In this document: piece by piece, positions 8,368 through 15,681 of the stretch
Numbering within the stretch: position 1 is the first letter of the stretch
How the letters are laid out: every line of letters begins with the position of its first letter
Source: Acidobacteriota bacterium
GTDB lineage: Bacteria; Acidobacteriota; Vicinamibacteria; Marinacidobacterales; Marinacidobacteraceae
Assembly (NCBI GenBank): GCA_022826195.1
Contig: JAJDVI010000080.1
Span: 1-36,817, forward strand
Reading direction: 5' to 3'
Length of the DNA stretch: 36,817 bases
Notes under the pieces: generated by a model
Seen by the model: the letters and a program-made list of their open reading frames with translations, nothing else
Databases searched by the model: none
Told to the model about the DNA's origin: nothing
Program-made: the position numbers and the translations under genes

Positions 8368-8391
8368 CACCGTGAGTTGGACCAAGGACAT
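8308..8391 (-). CDS. Possible 27-aa membrane peptide or membrane-protein tail
   Basis: ATG at 8389-8391 to TGA at 8308-8310 reads MSLVQLTVLLVTVAVISLAA followed by LIFRRRR. This is a single strongly hydrophobic helix ended by four arginines, a classic stop-transfer pattern. The frame stays open some way upstream without membrane-protein character, so it may be the last helix of a decayed larger gene. It overlaps the plus-strand ORF at 8080..8367. Confidence 0.25.
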   Translation of the reverse strand: MSLVQLTVLLVTVAVISLAALIFRRRR

Positions 8392-8588
8392 CAGGGAATC
8401 ATGCGGCCCCGATCGACAACAGTGGTTCGATGGAGAGACGAGGGACCGGTGAAAGCGTCGTCACGTGAATAGATACCGGCCCGTATTCAGCGGGTAGCCT
8501 GACGACAGTCGGACTTCCTGAAGAATGTTGGCGACTACTCGTATGGCTTGGCCCTACTTGCTAGGTCAAGAAGCGCCTGCGCGAGGTA

Positions 8589-8855
8589 GTGTCTCAGTTT
8601 ATGCCTGATCGTTCCCGAGTAATCGAAGAGTTCCTTTCTGGGCCACAGGAAGACATCGCCCGGTTCTTCAACTGGGTTGCCATGCTGCAACCGGACCACA
8701 GTGACCGCGGCCATTTCATCATGGATACGAGGACGACCCTACGATTGGGCGGCGACCCTGCAAGCGACATCCAGATGCGTGGACTACCCCACGTAGCAGG
8801 CCCTCTCCAGGAACTCCTGGTTGAATGGCGCGCGGCGGGGAGTCCGAACTCGTAA
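8589..8855 (+). CDS. Hypothetical protein (88 aa)
   Basis: The product reads SRVIEEFLSGPQEDIARFFN, WVAMLQPDHSDRGHFIMDTR and so on, with coding-like composition. The start is either GTG 8589 or ATG 8601 (MPDRSRVIEEFL); GAGG at 8583 is too close to the first and rather far from the second. It ends 8 bases before the next small gene, with which it probably forms a two-gene operon. No family recognised. Confidence 0.45.
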   Translation: MSQFMPDRSRVIEEFLSGPQEDIARFFNWVAMLQPDHSDRGHFIMDTRTTLRLGGDPASDIQMRGLPHVAGPLQELLVEWRAAGSPNS

Positions 8856-8863
8856 GGACGGAG

Positions 8864-9058
8864 ATGCCCAACAGTCCAGGCCAAGGTGTCGAGATCCGAA
8901 TCTTCCGCGAAGATCGAGGGGAGATCAGCGACGGAGACCGACTTTACCTCGTGAGCTGCACGCGGGTTGTCCGGCGACCAGACGGGACACTCGAAGTAGG
9001 GTTTGGCTACACGAACGAAAGCAAAATCATCCCGCTCACCGGCATCGAAATCGGTTAG
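8864..9058 (+). CDS. Hypothetical protein (64 aa)
   Basis: ATG 8864 is preceded by GGACGGAG at good spacing. The product, MPNSPGQGVEIRIFREDRGE, then DRLYLVSCTRVVRRPDGTLE and VGFGYTNESKIIPLTGIEIG, looks like a small all-beta protein. It follows the 88-aa gene by 8 bases. No family recognised. An earlier in-frame ATG at 8825 lies inside the preceding gene and is less likely. Confidence 0.45.
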   Translation: MPNSPGQGVEIRIFREDRGEISDGDRLYLVSCTRVVRRPDGTLEVGFGYTNESKIIPLTGIEIG

Positions 9059-9102
9059 GAGTTCGTTCCAGACTTCATGGGGGAACTGAGGGACACGAAC
9101 AG

Positions 9103-9308
9103 GCCTCGACGGTGCTGACCTTGAACAAGGGCGTCAGAGGAATGGGGTAACTGCGCTCCGGGACGAGGTGATGGCGGCGGCGCTCATCGAGCGCCTACTG
9201 CACCAGTACCAGATCGCCAACATCCGGGAAAACAGTTACCGGGTGCGGGAGCACCAGCAATGGCTGTGCTCCGCGGCCGAACGCCAGCGTCAGGACATCG
9301 CCAAGTGA
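9103..9308 (+). pseudogene. istB: istB (IS21-family ATPase helper) C-terminal remnant, frameshifted
   Basis: Two adjacent plus-strand frames together match the IstB C-terminus. The first gives STVLTLNKGVRGMG (to a stop at 9150), where intact IstB has a serine/threonine-rich TSNKGFREWG-like block. The second gives ALRDEVMAAALIERLLHQ, then IANIRENSYRVREHQ and a stop at 9306-9308; GDEVMAAALIDRLLH and NIRGNSYRMR are typical IstB C-terminal text. A one- or two-base shift near 9140-9150 joins them. Only the last third of the family's normal length is present. IstB is the AAA+ ATPase that helps the IstA transposase choose target DNA; this copy cannot function. Confidence 0.75.
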
Positions 9309-9440
9309 TCCCCGCCACCGCAGCCGTCGCGCGCGATTCAGCCCAGACTCCGGTCGCTCCGCTCCCCCCGTCCGGGGCGAATCGCTGGAACCACGTCACC
9401 GGGACAACGTCTACTTCGCTCCCGATCCCATGCGATGTGT

Positions 9441-9481
9441 GCAGTTTTCAGTTGCCAGAAATGAGCAGTTTCCAGTTGCCA
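9441..9481. repeat. Terminal direct repeats of the IS21-like remnant
   Basis: GCAGTTTTCAGTTGCCA at 9441..9457 and GCAGTTTCCAGTTGCCA at 9465..9481 differ at one base and are spaced 24 bases apart. Multiple repeats of this form are characteristic of IS21-family transposon ends, where IstA binds. Confidence 0.75.
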
Positions 9482-9622
9482 TCTGACGGGCGGTCTCGTC
9501 TGGGGGGATCGGGTTGCGGCGAAAGAGGCTGATCGATCCTTTCAACGCCGCTCGACCACCGCACGTTCGAATTCCCTCGGTACCCCTACGGCACCTTGAC
9601 CTAGCGTAGGGCATGCCACCCT

Positions 9623-9663
9623 CGCCCGCCCGACTACGCTTGCTGAGCCTAGTCGGGTGGGCG
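9623..9663. repeat. Inverted repeat upstream of the conjugative module
   Basis: Arms CGCCCGCCCGACTA (9623..9636) and TAGTCGGGTGGGCG (9650..9663) pair over 14 bases with one G-T pair and a 13-base loop. No T-run follows. It lies about 70 bases before the start of the first module gene, so it may be a 5' UTR hairpin, an operator, or an end structure of the element. Confidence 0.6.
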
Positions 9664-9735
9664 GCGCCCGTCAACCTCTGGATCCCGAGCGCCGCAGCTC
9701 GCTCACGGCGGCCGACAGTAAGGACGGGAAGCGTC

Positions 9736-10443
9736 ATGAACGAAGAACGAAGGGCTCAATGGACCCGCGTGATCCGGAAGGCGCGCCGGGGCGAACCAGT
9801 GTCATCGCAGGAACACGACACGCTGCTCCGCGAAGGTCTCTTCCAAGGACTGGAGGAGGCTACCGCAGAGGAAGAGGCCCGCTATGTCGTGCGATACCTC
9901 CTCTCTGGGGAGGACCTTTCGGACATCCCGCCACGTGGTCCGCAGGAGGCCGAAAACTGGCTCGCCATGCGGGAGGAGTGGGGCGCGGAACGCCAGATGG
10001 AGAAGCTCCGCAAGATGATCGCTGCCAGCCGGTACGACCCGGTCTACTCAACGGCCCTGAACCACGTCGCGATCCGGATCCAGGAGGAGCGCCGATGGTG
10101 GCCCGCCATGCTCGCGGACTGGGACATTGCCGTTCGACGCGGCACATGGTCCATTCCGGCCCAGCCGCGTGGCAAGAACGGGCAACCCCCCTATGCGAAA
10201 GACGCCCGCAACCTGTGGATCGCCTACACATTCGCCCTCCTCGTCCACCTTGGACTGGGGAGGACGGCGGCCTACTACGTCATCGCGGACGAACTCGACA
10301 AGAACGAGCGCACCGTGATGCGGGCGGTCCGGTCGGCGAAAGCGCGGATTCGGCGCCTCCCGGCCCCCTGGGAATGCTGGCCATGCCGGCCGACGGGGGG
10401 GACCGAGGACCCACTTGACACTTATCCGCGGATAAGCGTCTAA
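9736..10443 (+). CDS. Hypothetical accessory protein with C-terminal helix-turn-helix
   Basis: A 235-aa protein and the first gene of the co-oriented module. ATG 9736 has GACGGGA upstream; the frame is open back to 9613 but that extension crosses the inverted repeat. The N-terminal half is charged and helical (EATAEEEARYVVRYLLSG). The C-terminal half has HLGLGRTAAYYVIADELDKN and ERTVMRAVRSAKARIRRL, which fits a helix-turn-helix of a DNA-binding protein, and a CWPC pair near the end. Probably binds element DNA; family not recognised. Its last codons carry the promoter/operator-like site of the next gene. Confidence 0.6.
   Translation: MNEERRAQWTRVIRKARRGEPVSSQEHDTLLREGLFQGLEEATAEEEARYVVRYLLSGEDLSDIPPRGPQEAENWLAMREEWGAERQMEKLRKMIAASRYDPVYSTALNHVAIRIQEERRWWPAMLADWDIAVRRGTWSIPAQPRGKNGQPPYAKDARNLWIAYTFALLVHLGLGRTAAYYVIADELDKNERTVMRAVRSAKARIRRLPAPWECWPCRPTGGTEDPLDTYPRISV
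10415..10443 (+). promoter_or_regulatory. TTGACA box with a perfect 16-bp palindrome upstream of the AlpA-type gene
   Basis: TTGACA at 10415..10420 is followed at once by CTTATCCGCGGATAAG (10421..10436), a perfect palindrome. No good -10 box lies at 17 bases, so promoter activity is unproven. The position, overlapping the end of the preceding gene and about 65 bases before the AlpA-type regulator, suits an operator for self-regulation by that regulator or by the upstream HTH protein. Confidence 0.45.
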
Positions 10444-10502
10444 CGCTCGCCCGGAACTTTCCGGCATCGTCCGGGCTCTTTCCCGCCGGGGAGGTGCCCG
10501 AC

Positions 10503-10757
10503 ATGACCACGCACAAGCGCCTGCTTCGCCGCAAGGAGGTCGAGCGGTACTGCCAGATCGGCCGCTCGACCATCTACCGACTGATGCGCGAGGGGCTGTT
10601 CCCCGTCCCGATCCGGGTGGGGCCGCGGGCCGTCCGCTGGCCCGAACACGAACTGACGGCCTGGCTGGCCCGGCGCCCGCGGGCGACCGGCGAGACCGGA
10701 CCGTCCGCCGACACTGCTCCCGGCTCGCACCCCGTCCCGGGTTCCCCGCGCGACTGA
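10503..10757 (+). CDS. AlpA/excisionase-type helix-turn-helix regulator
   Basis: An 84-aa MerR-like winged-helix protein with the AlpA-family pattern LLRRKEVERYCQIGRSTIYR, LMREGLFPVPIRVGPRAVRW and EHELTAWLARR. ATG 10503 is preceded by GGGGAGG at 8 bases; the GTG at 10494 is less likely. In phages, ICEs and plasmids such proteins switch element genes or aid excision by binding DNA. Here no integrase is adjacent, so a transcriptional role for the primase/ArdC/T4SS genes is the more likely one. A palindromic site lies just upstream. The C-terminal 25 residues are a low-complexity tail. Confidence 0.8.
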   Translation: MTTHKRLLRRKEVERYCQIGRSTIYRLMREGLFPVPIRVGPRAVRWPEHELTAWLARRPRATGETGPSADTAPGSHPVPGSPRD

Positions 10758-10796
10758 CCCCCGGCTTCCGGTCGGGTTCTTCGTCGCACGCGAGTC

Positions 10797-11672
10797 ATGC
10801 CAGCAGACGCCTCTCCCAGGGCGAATGCCGCAGTGGACTACCTCAACACGCTCTACCGGCCCGACGACCGGCTGGCCATAGTGGCGGTCGGCCGCCGCGG
10901 GCCGGACCCGAAGGTGGAGCAGCGCGTCGTGACGGCGCGCGCCGCCACCCGGCCCGGCTACCAGCGGTTCCTCCGCCACCTCAATGCGACCGGCCACGAC
11001 ATCTTCGTGTCCATGAACCCGATCCGCCCCGAGACCCGGTCCCGCGAGAAGGCCGACGTGCTCGAAGTCCGCCGCCTCCAGCTCGACCTGGACAAGAGCG
11101 GCCCGGAGTCGCTGCGGAAGGTCCTCGCCGACGTGAACGCCGGGCACCTTCCCGCGCCGGCCGCCGTCGTGCGCTCCTCCCGCCAGAACTACCAGATCGT
11201 CTGGCACGCGGACCCGGGCGCCTGGACCCCCGACGCAGCGGAGGACGCCATGCGGCGGCTCGCCAGCCAGTACGCCGGCGACTCCTCCGTCTCCGACGTG
11301 ACCCGCGTGATGCGGCTCCCCGGCTTCCGCAACAAGAAACCCGAGCGGGACGACGCCCCGGTCGTCTGGACCCCGCACGACGGAGGCCCGGTGCAACCCG
11401 ACCAATTCGCCCACCTGCCGCCGCCGAAGCAGGCGGCGCCCGTCCGCCGCGAGAAGAAGGACACCGCCAGGCGCGAGCTCTCCCAGTCCGACCGTGACTG
11501 GGCCTACGTGAAGGACCAGCTCCGCCGCGGGACCCCCGCCCAGCGTCTCGTGGCCCACCTCGAGACGACGCGGCAGGACAAGCACAACCCCCGCGACTAC
11601 GCCGAGCGCACCGTCCGCAAGGCGCGCGCGGCCCTCGGCCTCACCCAATCCCGCGCCGTCCCGGCGCGCTGA
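10797..11672 (+). CDS. RepB-type DNA primase domain protein
   Basis: A 291-aa protein of the RepB-type DNA primase group (archaeo-eukaryotic primase fold). Visible motifs are the metal-binding LQLDLDK (residues 94-100, D97 and D99), VRSSRQNYQIVW (about 125-136), and DVTRVMRLPGFRNKK (about 167-181), which is a conserved block in plasmid RepB-like primases. The C-terminal 100 residues are charged and helical (RELSQSDRDWAYVKDQLRRG). It would prime synthesis of the complementary strand after single-stranded transfer or during element replication. Follows the regulator by 39 bases and precedes the ArdC pair, as in many plasmids and ICEs. No helicase domain is fused. Confidence 0.8.
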   Translation: MPADASPRANAAVDYLNTLYRPDDRLAIVAVGRRGPDPKVEQRVVTARAATRPGYQRFLRHLNATGHDIFVSMNPIRPETRSREKADVLEVRRLQLDLDKSGPESLRKVLADVNAGHLPAPAAVVRSSRQNYQIVWHADPGAWTPDAAEDAMRRLASQYAGDSSVSDVTRVMRLPGFRNKKPERDDAPVVWTPHDGGPVQPDQFAHLPPPKQAAPVRREKKDTARRELSQSDRDWAYVKDQLRRGTPAQRLVAHLETTRQDKHNPRDYAERTVRKARAALGLTQSRAVPAR

Positions 11673-11686
11673 CCGGAGGACCACCC

Positions 11687-11902
11687 ATGGCCACCAGCGA
11701 AATCACCCTCGAAAGCGGCGAACGCGCCCTCTTCGTCGATACCGAAGCGGAGTTCGCGCGCGCCCTCGACCGCGACCTTCCCATCGTCGCCCCCGTCGAG
11801 ATCGCGGCGGCCTTCGGGTACCCCGAGCACGGGGACGGGCAGGAGTCCGGCGACGACTACGCCGCCGAGTTCGACGACCACGCCGCCCACGGCACGGCCT
11901 GA
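11687..11902 (+). CDS. Small acidic hypothetical protein (71 aa)
   Basis: ATG 11687 with GGAGG upstream; 14 bases after the primase gene and 21 before the first ArdC gene, so in the same operon. The product is acidic (GDGQESGDDYAAEFDDHAAH at the C-terminus) with a short predicted fold before it (FVDTEAEFARALDRDLPIV). No family recognised. Acidic DNA-mimic antirestriction is conceivable given the neighbours, but nothing in the sequence proves it. Confidence 0.6.
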   Translation: MATSEITLESGERALFVDTEAEFARALDRDLPIVAPVEIAAAFGYPEHGDGQESGDDYAAEFDDHAAHGTA

Positions 11903-11923
11903 CCGGGCAGCGGAGACACCACC

Positions 11924-13003
11924 ATGGCCCAGGCCAGAAACGGCGCTCCCCGCCGGGACCACGTCGGCGAGTACCACCGCCAGTTCGCCGACGCGATCAT
12001 CCGGCAGATCGAGGCCGGAACCGCCCCGTGGCAGAAGCCGTGGAAGCCGGGCGAGCGGTTCATGCCCGAAAACGCGCTCAGCGGCAAGTCGTACACGAGC
12101 GGCAACGCGCTGCGTCTCGCGCTCGCCGGCCAGGAGCGCGGGTTCGGCGACAACCGCTGGGCCACCTTCCGCCAGATCGCCCAGGCCGGCGGCCACGTCC
12201 GGAAGGGCGAGCACGGCGAAAAGATCCTCTACTTCGACACCAAGAAGCTGTCGCCGCAGAAGGACGACCGGGGCCGGCAGGTCTTCGACAGCGACGGGCG
12301 GCCCGTCTACGAGCGCCACGACAAGGGCCGCGCCTTCGTCCGCACCTACACGGTGTTCAACGTGGAGCAGGCGCGCGGCCTCGACCTGCCCGCGCGCGAC
12401 GCCCCGGTGGCCGACTGGCAGGCCCACAGGTCCGCCGAGGCGGTGATCGACGCCGCCAGCGTGACCATCAAGCACTCCCCCGGGGACCGCGCCTACTACG
12501 CCCCCAAGCCCGACCAGATCGTGCTGCCGGAGCGGGGCCAGTTCCCGAGCGCCGAGCACTACTACGGGACCGCCCTCCACGAGCTGTCCCACGCCACCGG
12601 CCACGAAAGCCGGCTCGACCGCGAGACCTTCCACAAGGGCGTGAAGGCCGGCTTCGGCAGCCCCGAGTACGCCCGCGAAGAACTGCGGGCCGAGATCAGC
12701 GCCATGATGACCGGCGAACGCATCGGCATCGGCCACACGCCGCAGGACGGCCACGGCAACGGCGCCGCCTACGTCAAGAGCTGGATCGAGGCCCTCGAGA
12801 ACGATCCGCGCGAGATACACCGCGCCGCCGGCGAAGCGGACCGCATCTCCCGCTACCTCATCAGTCCCGCGCGCGAGCGCCTGGACGCGATCGCCGCCGA
12901 GCCGCAGGCCGTCGCCGCCATGGCGCCGCCCGAGCGCCCCCACGCTTCGCGGGTCCCCGCGGCGCCGACGCACGAGGCGCCGGCCCTCTCGCCGGGCCGC
13001 TGA
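11924..13003 (+). CDS. ardC: ArdC-like antirestriction protein (ssDNA-binding plus zincin metallopeptidase)
   Basis: A 359-aa protein with both ArdC parts. The N-terminal ssDNA-binding domain shows IIRQIEAGTAPWQKPWKPGE, then AGGHVRKGEHGEKILYF and a YTVFNVEQARGL strand. The C-terminal zincin-like domain carries HELSHATGHE (residues 219-228, an intact HExxH with H219, E220, H223) and the downstream EELRAEISAMMTGERIG helix that supplies the third ligand. ArdC proteins coat the incoming single strand and protect plasmids from recipient restriction. GGAGAC precedes the ATG. Followed 17 bases later by a second, divergent copy. The C-terminal 40 residues are a proline/alanine tail. Confidence 0.85.
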   Translation: MAQARNGAPRRDHVGEYHRQFADAIIRQIEAGTAPWQKPWKPGERFMPENALSGKSYTSGNALRLALAGQERGFGDNRWATFRQIAQAGGHVRKGEHGEKILYFDTKKLSPQKDDRGRQVFDSDGRPVYERHDKGRAFVRTYTVFNVEQARGLDLPARDAPVADWQAHRSAEAVIDAASVTIKHSPGDRAYYAPKPDQIVLPERGQFPSAEHYYGTALHELSHATGHESRLDRETFHKGVKAGFGSPEYAREELRAEISAMMTGERIGIGHTPQDGHGNGAAYVKSWIEALENDPREIHRAAGEADRISRYLISPARERLDAIAAEPQAVAAMAPPERPHASRVPAAPTHEAPALSPGR

Positions 13004-13020
13004 CCCAGGGAGGAACCACC

Positions 13021-14082
13021 ATGCCCGAAGCCCAGACCAACGGCACGCCGCCACGCGGCGCCGACGACATGCCGCAACGCGGCGCCGACGACAGGCCGCG
13101 GCGCGGCGTCGACGTGGCCACCGGGATCGCCGCCCCGTCCCGCTACCACGAGAAGTTCGTGGCCACCGTCATCAAGCAGATCGAGGAGGGAACGGCTCCG
13201 TGGCAGCGCGAAGCGAAGGCCGGAGAACCCGCCCTCCCCCGGAACGCCGTCACCGGCCGGCGGTACACCGGCGGCAACGGCGTCTACCTCGCCTCCCGCG
13301 GTCAGGACCGCGGCTTCACCGACAACCGCTGGATCTCCAAGAAGCAGCTCCGCGAGAGCAACGGGAAGCTCGCCCGCGGCGCGGTCGGCGAACGCATCCT
13401 CTACCGCGACGACGCCGGCAAGCGGCCCGTCTGGCGCACCGCCACGGTCTACAACGTGGAGCAGACCCGGGACCTGAAGCTGGACCGCCGGCCGCCGCGC
13501 GCCGAATGGCACGCGCACCGCGCGGCGGACGCCGTAATCGCCAGTTCCGCCGTCCCCGTCCAGGAGTCCCCCGGCGACCTCGGCTACTACGTCCGGGAGC
13601 AGGACCGCATCGTCATCCCGGAGCGCGGCCGCTTCTCAAGCGCGGACACCTACTACAACACCGCGTTCCGCCACATGGCCCACGCCTCCGGCCACGAGGG
13701 GCGGATGAACCGGGGCACCTTCCGGGAGGCGCACTCGGAAGGACTCGACGGCGAGGCCCACGCACGCGAGCACCTCCGCGTCGAGATCGCCACCATGACC
13801 ACCACGCAGCGCGTCGGGGTCGCCTACCAGCCCGCCGACTCGGAGGCCTACAAGGACCTGTGGGTGAAGGCGCTGAAGGCCGACCCCCGCGAGATCCACC
13901 GGGCGGCCGCCGAGGCCGACCGCATCTCGCGGACCCTGCTCCGGCCGGCGCGCGAACAGCTCCGCGACCTGGCCCGGGAGGCCCGCAGTCCCAACGCCGG
14001 GCCCGCGCCCGAGCGCGCCCCGGCGGCGCCTCCCCGGCCGGCGCCGGAACGCGCCGCGCCGAGCATGACCCCCGGACGGTGA
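13021..14082 (+). CDS. ArdC-like protein with a lost HExxH motif
   Basis: A 353-aa paralogue of the preceding protein. The N-terminal domain is conserved (VIKQIEEGTAPWQREAKAGE, YNVEQTRDLKL). It starts with a 28-residue tail containing three imperfect copies of a P-RGADD-like unit. In the zincin domain the aligned position of HELSHATGHE reads RHMAHASGHE (residues 217-226): the first metal ligand His is Arg and the catalytic Glu is His. EELRAEISAM is EHLRVEIATM. It is therefore probably not a peptidase, but may keep DNA binding. AGGGAGG lies ahead of ATG 13021. The frame happens to be open further upstream inside the first ArdC gene, which is not coding. Confidence 0.8.
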   Translation: MPEAQTNGTPPRGADDMPQRGADDRPRRGVDVATGIAAPSRYHEKFVATVIKQIEEGTAPWQREAKAGEPALPRNAVTGRRYTGGNGVYLASRGQDRGFTDNRWISKKQLRESNGKLARGAVGERILYRDDAGKRPVWRTATVYNVEQTRDLKLDRRPPRAEWHAHRAADAVIASSAVPVQESPGDLGYYVREQDRIVIPERGRFSSADTYYNTAFRHMAHASGHEGRMNRGTFREAHSEGLDGEAHAREHLRVEIATMTTTQRVGVAYQPADSEAYKDLWVKALKADPREIHRAAAEADRISRTLLRPAREQLRDLAREARSPNAGPAPERAPAAPPRPAPERAAPSMTPGR

Positions 14083-14092
14083 CCGCTTCGCC

Positions 14093-15004
14093 GTGAGTGC
14101 CCGGAGACCCGATCCCCGCCCCCAGGCTCCGCCGGAGATCGCCCTGCGTCTCCACGCCCGGCGGCGCTCCGGCCATCGCGGGGAAACCCGCGAGCGCGGC
14201 GAACGACGCCCCGGCCGCTTCCGCATGGAAGCGGCGCTCGTGGACACGAGCATCCACGGCACCGTCGCCTACAAGGACGTGGCCGCCGCCCACTTCGACG
14301 GCCATCCCTACGCCGCCCGCCGCGCGATCGACAAGCTCGTCGGCCAGGGCCTGCTTGAGGAGCGCACGGCAACCGCGTCCGAAGGCGGCTCCTTCCAGAC
14401 CCTCTCCGCCACCCAGGAGGGCGCGCGCCGCGCGCGGACGGCCGCCGCACGTCACGGCCTCGAAGCCGGCCAGCACTTCGGTGCCGGTTGGGGCAAGTTG
14501 CAGGACGCGGCGCACGACGTGGCGATCTACCGCGCCGTGCGTGTCGCCCGCGCGGAACTCGCCGCCCAGGGAGCCATGGCGCGCCGTATCCGCCTCGACG
14601 GCGAACTCCGCGGGATCGTCGCCCGCCGCAGCGAAGCCGCCCGGGCTCGCGCCGGCAGGGCGGCCGCCGACGCCGAACGCCGGCGCGCCGCCGCCGAGTA
14701 CGGCCTACCCATCGGCCCGGACGGGAAGGTCCTCTTCCCCGACGCCCAGTTGGAATACACGGTGACCGACGGGGACGGCCGCTACACCTTCGGACGCGTC
14801 AGCATCGAGGTCACGTCGCCCCACTACCGCGTGGGCGCCATCGCCGCGAAAGCAGCGGCCGGCTTCGCGCTGTTCGGCTCGAACAGCAAGGCCGTCCGCA
14901 ACATCGTCCGGCACGCCGTCCGCGCCGGGAAGGCCGCCACCGGCCCGGACACGAACGCCCGCGGCGGCTCCAACCGGCCGCCGTCCGACCTCTTCGAAAT
15001 CTGA
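14093..15004 (+). CDS. Winged-helix protein resembling the replication-relaxation group
   Basis: A 303-aa protein. Residues 45-105 look like a winged helix (GTVAYKDVAAAHFDGHPYAA, then RRAIDKLVGQGLLEERT). After it comes HDVAIYRAVRVARAELAAQG, a long charged helix, and LPIGPDGKVLFPDAQLEYTV followed by a strand VSIEVTSPHYRVGAIAAKAA, which has the spacing of a PD-(D/E)xK-like nuclease fold (D in PDAQLEY, E in SIEV). I recall similar layouts in mobile elements annotated as replication-relaxation family. It could be a DNA-nicking or oriT-binding protein. Start GTG 14093 is 10 bases after the previous stop; ATG 14225 is an alternative. Confidence 0.6.
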   Translation: MSARRPDPRPQAPPEIALRLHARRRSGHRGETRERGERRPGRFRMEAALVDTSIHGTVAYKDVAAAHFDGHPYAARRAIDKLVGQGLLEERTATASEGGSFQTLSATQEGARRARTAAARHGLEAGQHFGAGWGKLQDAAHDVAIYRAVRVARAELAAQGAMARRIRLDGELRGIVARRSEAARARAGRAAADAERRRAAAEYGLPIGPDGKVLFPDAQLEYTVTDGDGRYTFGRVSIEVTSPHYRVGAIAAKAAAGFALFGSNSKAVRNIVRHAVRAGKAATGPDTNARGGSNRPPSDLFEI

Positions 15005-15006
15005 CG

Positions 15007-15144
15007 ATGTTCGACCTCCTCTCGCCGCCGGGGTTCCTCTGGCTCCCCTGCTGCGTCGCCGTTCTCTGCGGCGTGGTGGCCCTTCGTCACACCTTCAACC
15101 GCGACGGCCGACAGCCGCCACACGACCACACGCCAACACGATGA
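15007..15144 (+). CDS. Small single-pass membrane protein (45 aa)
   Basis: ATG 15007 lies 2 bases after the previous stop. The product, MFDLLSPPGFLWLPCCVAVL followed by CGVVALRHTFNRD, has one hydrophobic helix and a histidine-rich tail. Its stop overlaps the next start (ATGA at 15141-15144). First of three small membrane proteins directly before the pilin gene, so probably an accessory of the secretion channel. No family recognised. Confidence 0.6.
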   Translation: MFDLLSPPGFLWLPCCVAVLCGVVALRHTFNRDGRQPPHDHTPTR

Positions 15145-15353
15145 CCTCCTCGAACAAACACAGCTCCGCGCTCGCGCGCACCTCATTCGGCCTCGTCCGC
15201 CAAAGCGTCGGCGCCGGACTCTTCGGCGCACGCGTCGCTGTCTTGCTCCTACTGGCGGCCCTTGTTCGCGCCGCCTCTGTCCTGGCCCGCCTCATCAGCC
15301 CACCCGACGCGCCGCCACCACCGATGGACGACCCATGCACCCCTGGAAAGTGA
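15141..15353 (+). CDS. Small membrane protein (70 aa)
   Basis: Starts in a 4-base ATGA overlap with the preceding gene and ends 19 bases inside the next. Contains one long hydrophobic stretch (ARVAVLLLLAALVRAASVLA, about residues 30-50) and a proline-rich tail (ISPPDAPPPPMDDP). The tight overlaps on both sides support real translation. Function unknown; membrane accessory of the conjugation module by context. Confidence 0.55.
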   Translation: MTSSNKHSSALARTSFGLVRQSVGAGLFGARVAVLLLLAALVRAASVLARLISPPDAPPPPMDDPCTPGK

Positions 15354-15652
15354 GCCTCGGCCTCACCGTCGCCGTCACGGCCTCCCTCGTCTTCGTGGCC
15401 GCCGCCCGCTTCGACTACCTCGGGCCCCACCGCCGGCTGATCCTCACCGAGCACTGGTGGCCCGTCCTCCTCCACGCCGGCTCCGCGGTCGCCGCCATCG
15501 TCGTCGCCCTCGCCGGGGTCCTCCGGAGTCTCGGCCTCTACGACGTGGGCCGGAAGGTGGACCTCGTGGAGCGGTCCGCCCGCCGCGGCGAAGGCGATCC
15601 CGAACTCGCGCGCCGCCTCCACGACCAGGACCACGGCGACTTCGCCGAATAG
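15335..15652 (+). CDS. Two-helix membrane protein (105 aa)
   Basis: Residues 5-24 (KVSLGLTVAVTASLVFVAAA) and 45-66 (WPVLLHAGSAVAAIVVALAG) are membrane segments; the C-terminal 40 residues are charged (RKVDLVERSARRGEGDPELA) and probably cytoplasmic. It overlaps the preceding gene by 19 bases and ends 29 bases before the VirB2-like pilin gene. Not recognised as a known T4SS subunit. Confidence 0.6.
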   Translation: MHPWKVSLGLTVAVTASLVFVAAARFDYLGPHRRLILTEHWWPVLLHAGSAVAAIVVALAGVLRSLGLYDVGRKVDLVERSARRGEGDPELARRLHDQDHGDFAE

Positions 15653-15681
15653 CCCACCGAACCCCCTACAGGAGCAGCCCC

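Larger units (their letters stand above)
9103..9481 (+). mobile_element. Right-end remnant of an IS21-family element
   Basis: Combines a decayed istB 3' end (9103..9308) with paired direct repeats about 130 bases downstream (9441..9457 and 9465..9481). IS21-family ends typically carry several short repeats of this kind. istA, most of istB and the other end are absent, so the element is immobile. It lies just left of the conjugative module. Confidence 0.65.

Noticed and set aside
9560..9600. GTTCGAATTCC, resembling a tRNA T-loop and a possible integration site
   Set aside because: The flanking bases do not pair as a T-stem, and no acceptor or anticodon arm can be drawn.
12028..13020. Long upstream extension of the second ArdC-like gene, open through the first
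   Set aside because: Arg/Pro-rich text in the wrong frame of the first ArdC gene; ATG 13021 has a strong ribosome-binding site.
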